From: Klebsiella pneumoniae
GTDB lineage: Bacteria > Myxococcota_A > UBA796 > GCA-2862545
Assembly (NCBI GenBank): GCA_945861065.1
Contig: CAMASI010000052.1
Location: 1 to 34,960, forward strand
Length of the DNA stretch: 34,960 nt
Direction of reading: 5' to 3'
Part shown: positions 34,723 to 34,960 of the stretch, piece by piece
How positions within the stretch are numbered: position 1 is the stretch's first letter
Layout: each line of letters opens with the position of its first letter
Program-made: the position numbers and the translations under genes
Notes under the pieces: generated by a model
Databases searched by the model: none
What the model was told of the DNA's origin: nothing
What the model saw: the letters and a program-made list of their open reading frames with translations, nothing else

Positions 34723-34960
34723 GCTCAAGCCGTCAGCGGTTAGCCATTAGCTCGGTCGGAGGCGGTATACGTGGCGCTGCGTCGGAAGCTGATGGCTGAT
34801 GGCTGATCGCTCTAGGCCTTAAACAAGCGCAGCCGTTAGCGATTAGCCGTTAGCTATTAGCCTGGCACCTAGACAATTCGCCGCGGCAGCGTAGTCGAGC
34901 GCTTCACCTGAAAGCGCACACCACGTCCAGTCGCGCAGTCCATTGGGACGGTTCGTTCGA
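34723..34960. other. Noncoding tail with heptamer repeat arrays
   Basis: No credible coding region follows the last lipoprotein. The first 140 bases carry the heptamer repeats. The remainder (about 34863-34960) shows no gene or structure I can name. No T-rich terminator is evident after the operon, though the inverted repeat arrays could serve that purpose. Confidence 0.6.
34732..34862. repeat. Heptanucleotide repeat arrays in alternating orientation
   Basis: A 7-base unit, (A/G)TTAGCN, is repeated in tandem. Two copies lie within 34732-34751 (GTTAGCC, ATTAGCT). Four copies lie within 34829-34862 (GTTAGCG, ATTAGCC, GTTAGCT, ATTAGCC). Between them, 34787-34811 holds the related unit in reverse (AGCTGAT, GGCTGAT, GGCTGAT; the complement is ATCAGCC). 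Forward and reverse arrays could pair into long hairpins. Confidence 0.8.

Noticed and set aside
34461-34799. 112-residue frame overlapping the last lipoprotein
   Set aside because: It is an Arg-rich shadow frame running into the repeat region, without start signals or recognisable domains.
34732-34862. CRISPR array
   Set aside because: The repeats are only 7 bp, contiguous without spacers, and no cas gene is present.
1-34960. tRNA, rRNA, insertion sequences, toxin-antitoxin or phage-defence genes
   Set aside because: No cloverleaf, rRNA motif, transposase, integrase or known defence-family motif was seen on either strand.

Overview
The window looks like a chromosome segment of a high-GC Gram-negative bacterium, most likely Myxococcota or a close 'deltaproteobacterial' relative. 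This is inference from gene content. Seven genes encode probable lipoproteins, several with Asp/Thr/Pro-rich linkers. Two of these carry MopE-type acidic metal-binding repeats. One secreted protein ends in a Cys/Ser/Gly-rich stretch, a hydrophobic helix and an Arg cluster, like the MYXO-CTERM sorting signal. There is also a giant modular polyketide synthase (PKS). I found no rRNA, tRNA, CRISPR array, transposase or phage gene.

Layout. (1) 1-2354, minus strand: two MopE-repeat lipoproteins; the first runs off the left edge. (2) 2469-5047, plus: a degenerate S33-type alpha/beta hydrolase overlapping a serine/threonine dehydratase-like PLP enzyme. (3) 5040-7628, minus: pentapeptide-repeat protein, ECF sigma factor, anti-sigma factor and RadC, in an operon-like run. 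(4) 7684-11770, plus: GpsA, a small ferredoxin, a GldA-type ABC ATPase and SelB, tightly packed. (5) 11729-18668, minus: an envelope/surface run containing a six-repeat secreted protein, a Flp pilin, an LTA-synthase/sulfatase-fold membrane enzyme, a SUMF1-domain lipoprotein and the MYXO-CTERM-like protein. (6) 18669-19069: a regulatory gap with several palindromes. (7) 19070-29359, plus: a 3429-residue, three-module PKS. (8) 29453-34722, plus: four overlapping lipoprotein genes. (9) 34723-34960: noncoding, with inverted arrays of a 7-base repeat.

Most unusual content. The PKS has order KS-AT-KR-ACP / KS-KR-ACP / KS-AT-KR-ACP, so its middle module has no AT. It has no DH, ER or thioesterase and ends in a predicted transmembrane helix, suggesting a membrane-tethered synthase. 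Two tandem palindromes sharing the half-site GTTCCG lie upstream of it. In the last operon, a predicted lipoprotein carries a PEP-utiliser-like His domain followed by a PPDK/PEP-synthase-like ATP-grasp domain, the reverse of the usual order and in a compartment without ATP. Two other genes look like family members that have lost catalytic residues: the S33-like hydrolase (nucleophile Ser is Gly, no C-terminal His) and the SUMF1 protein (both FGE cysteines absent).

Limits: all assignments come from reading motifs by eye. Domain borders are approximate, and the substrates and products of the PKS and lipoproteins are unknown.
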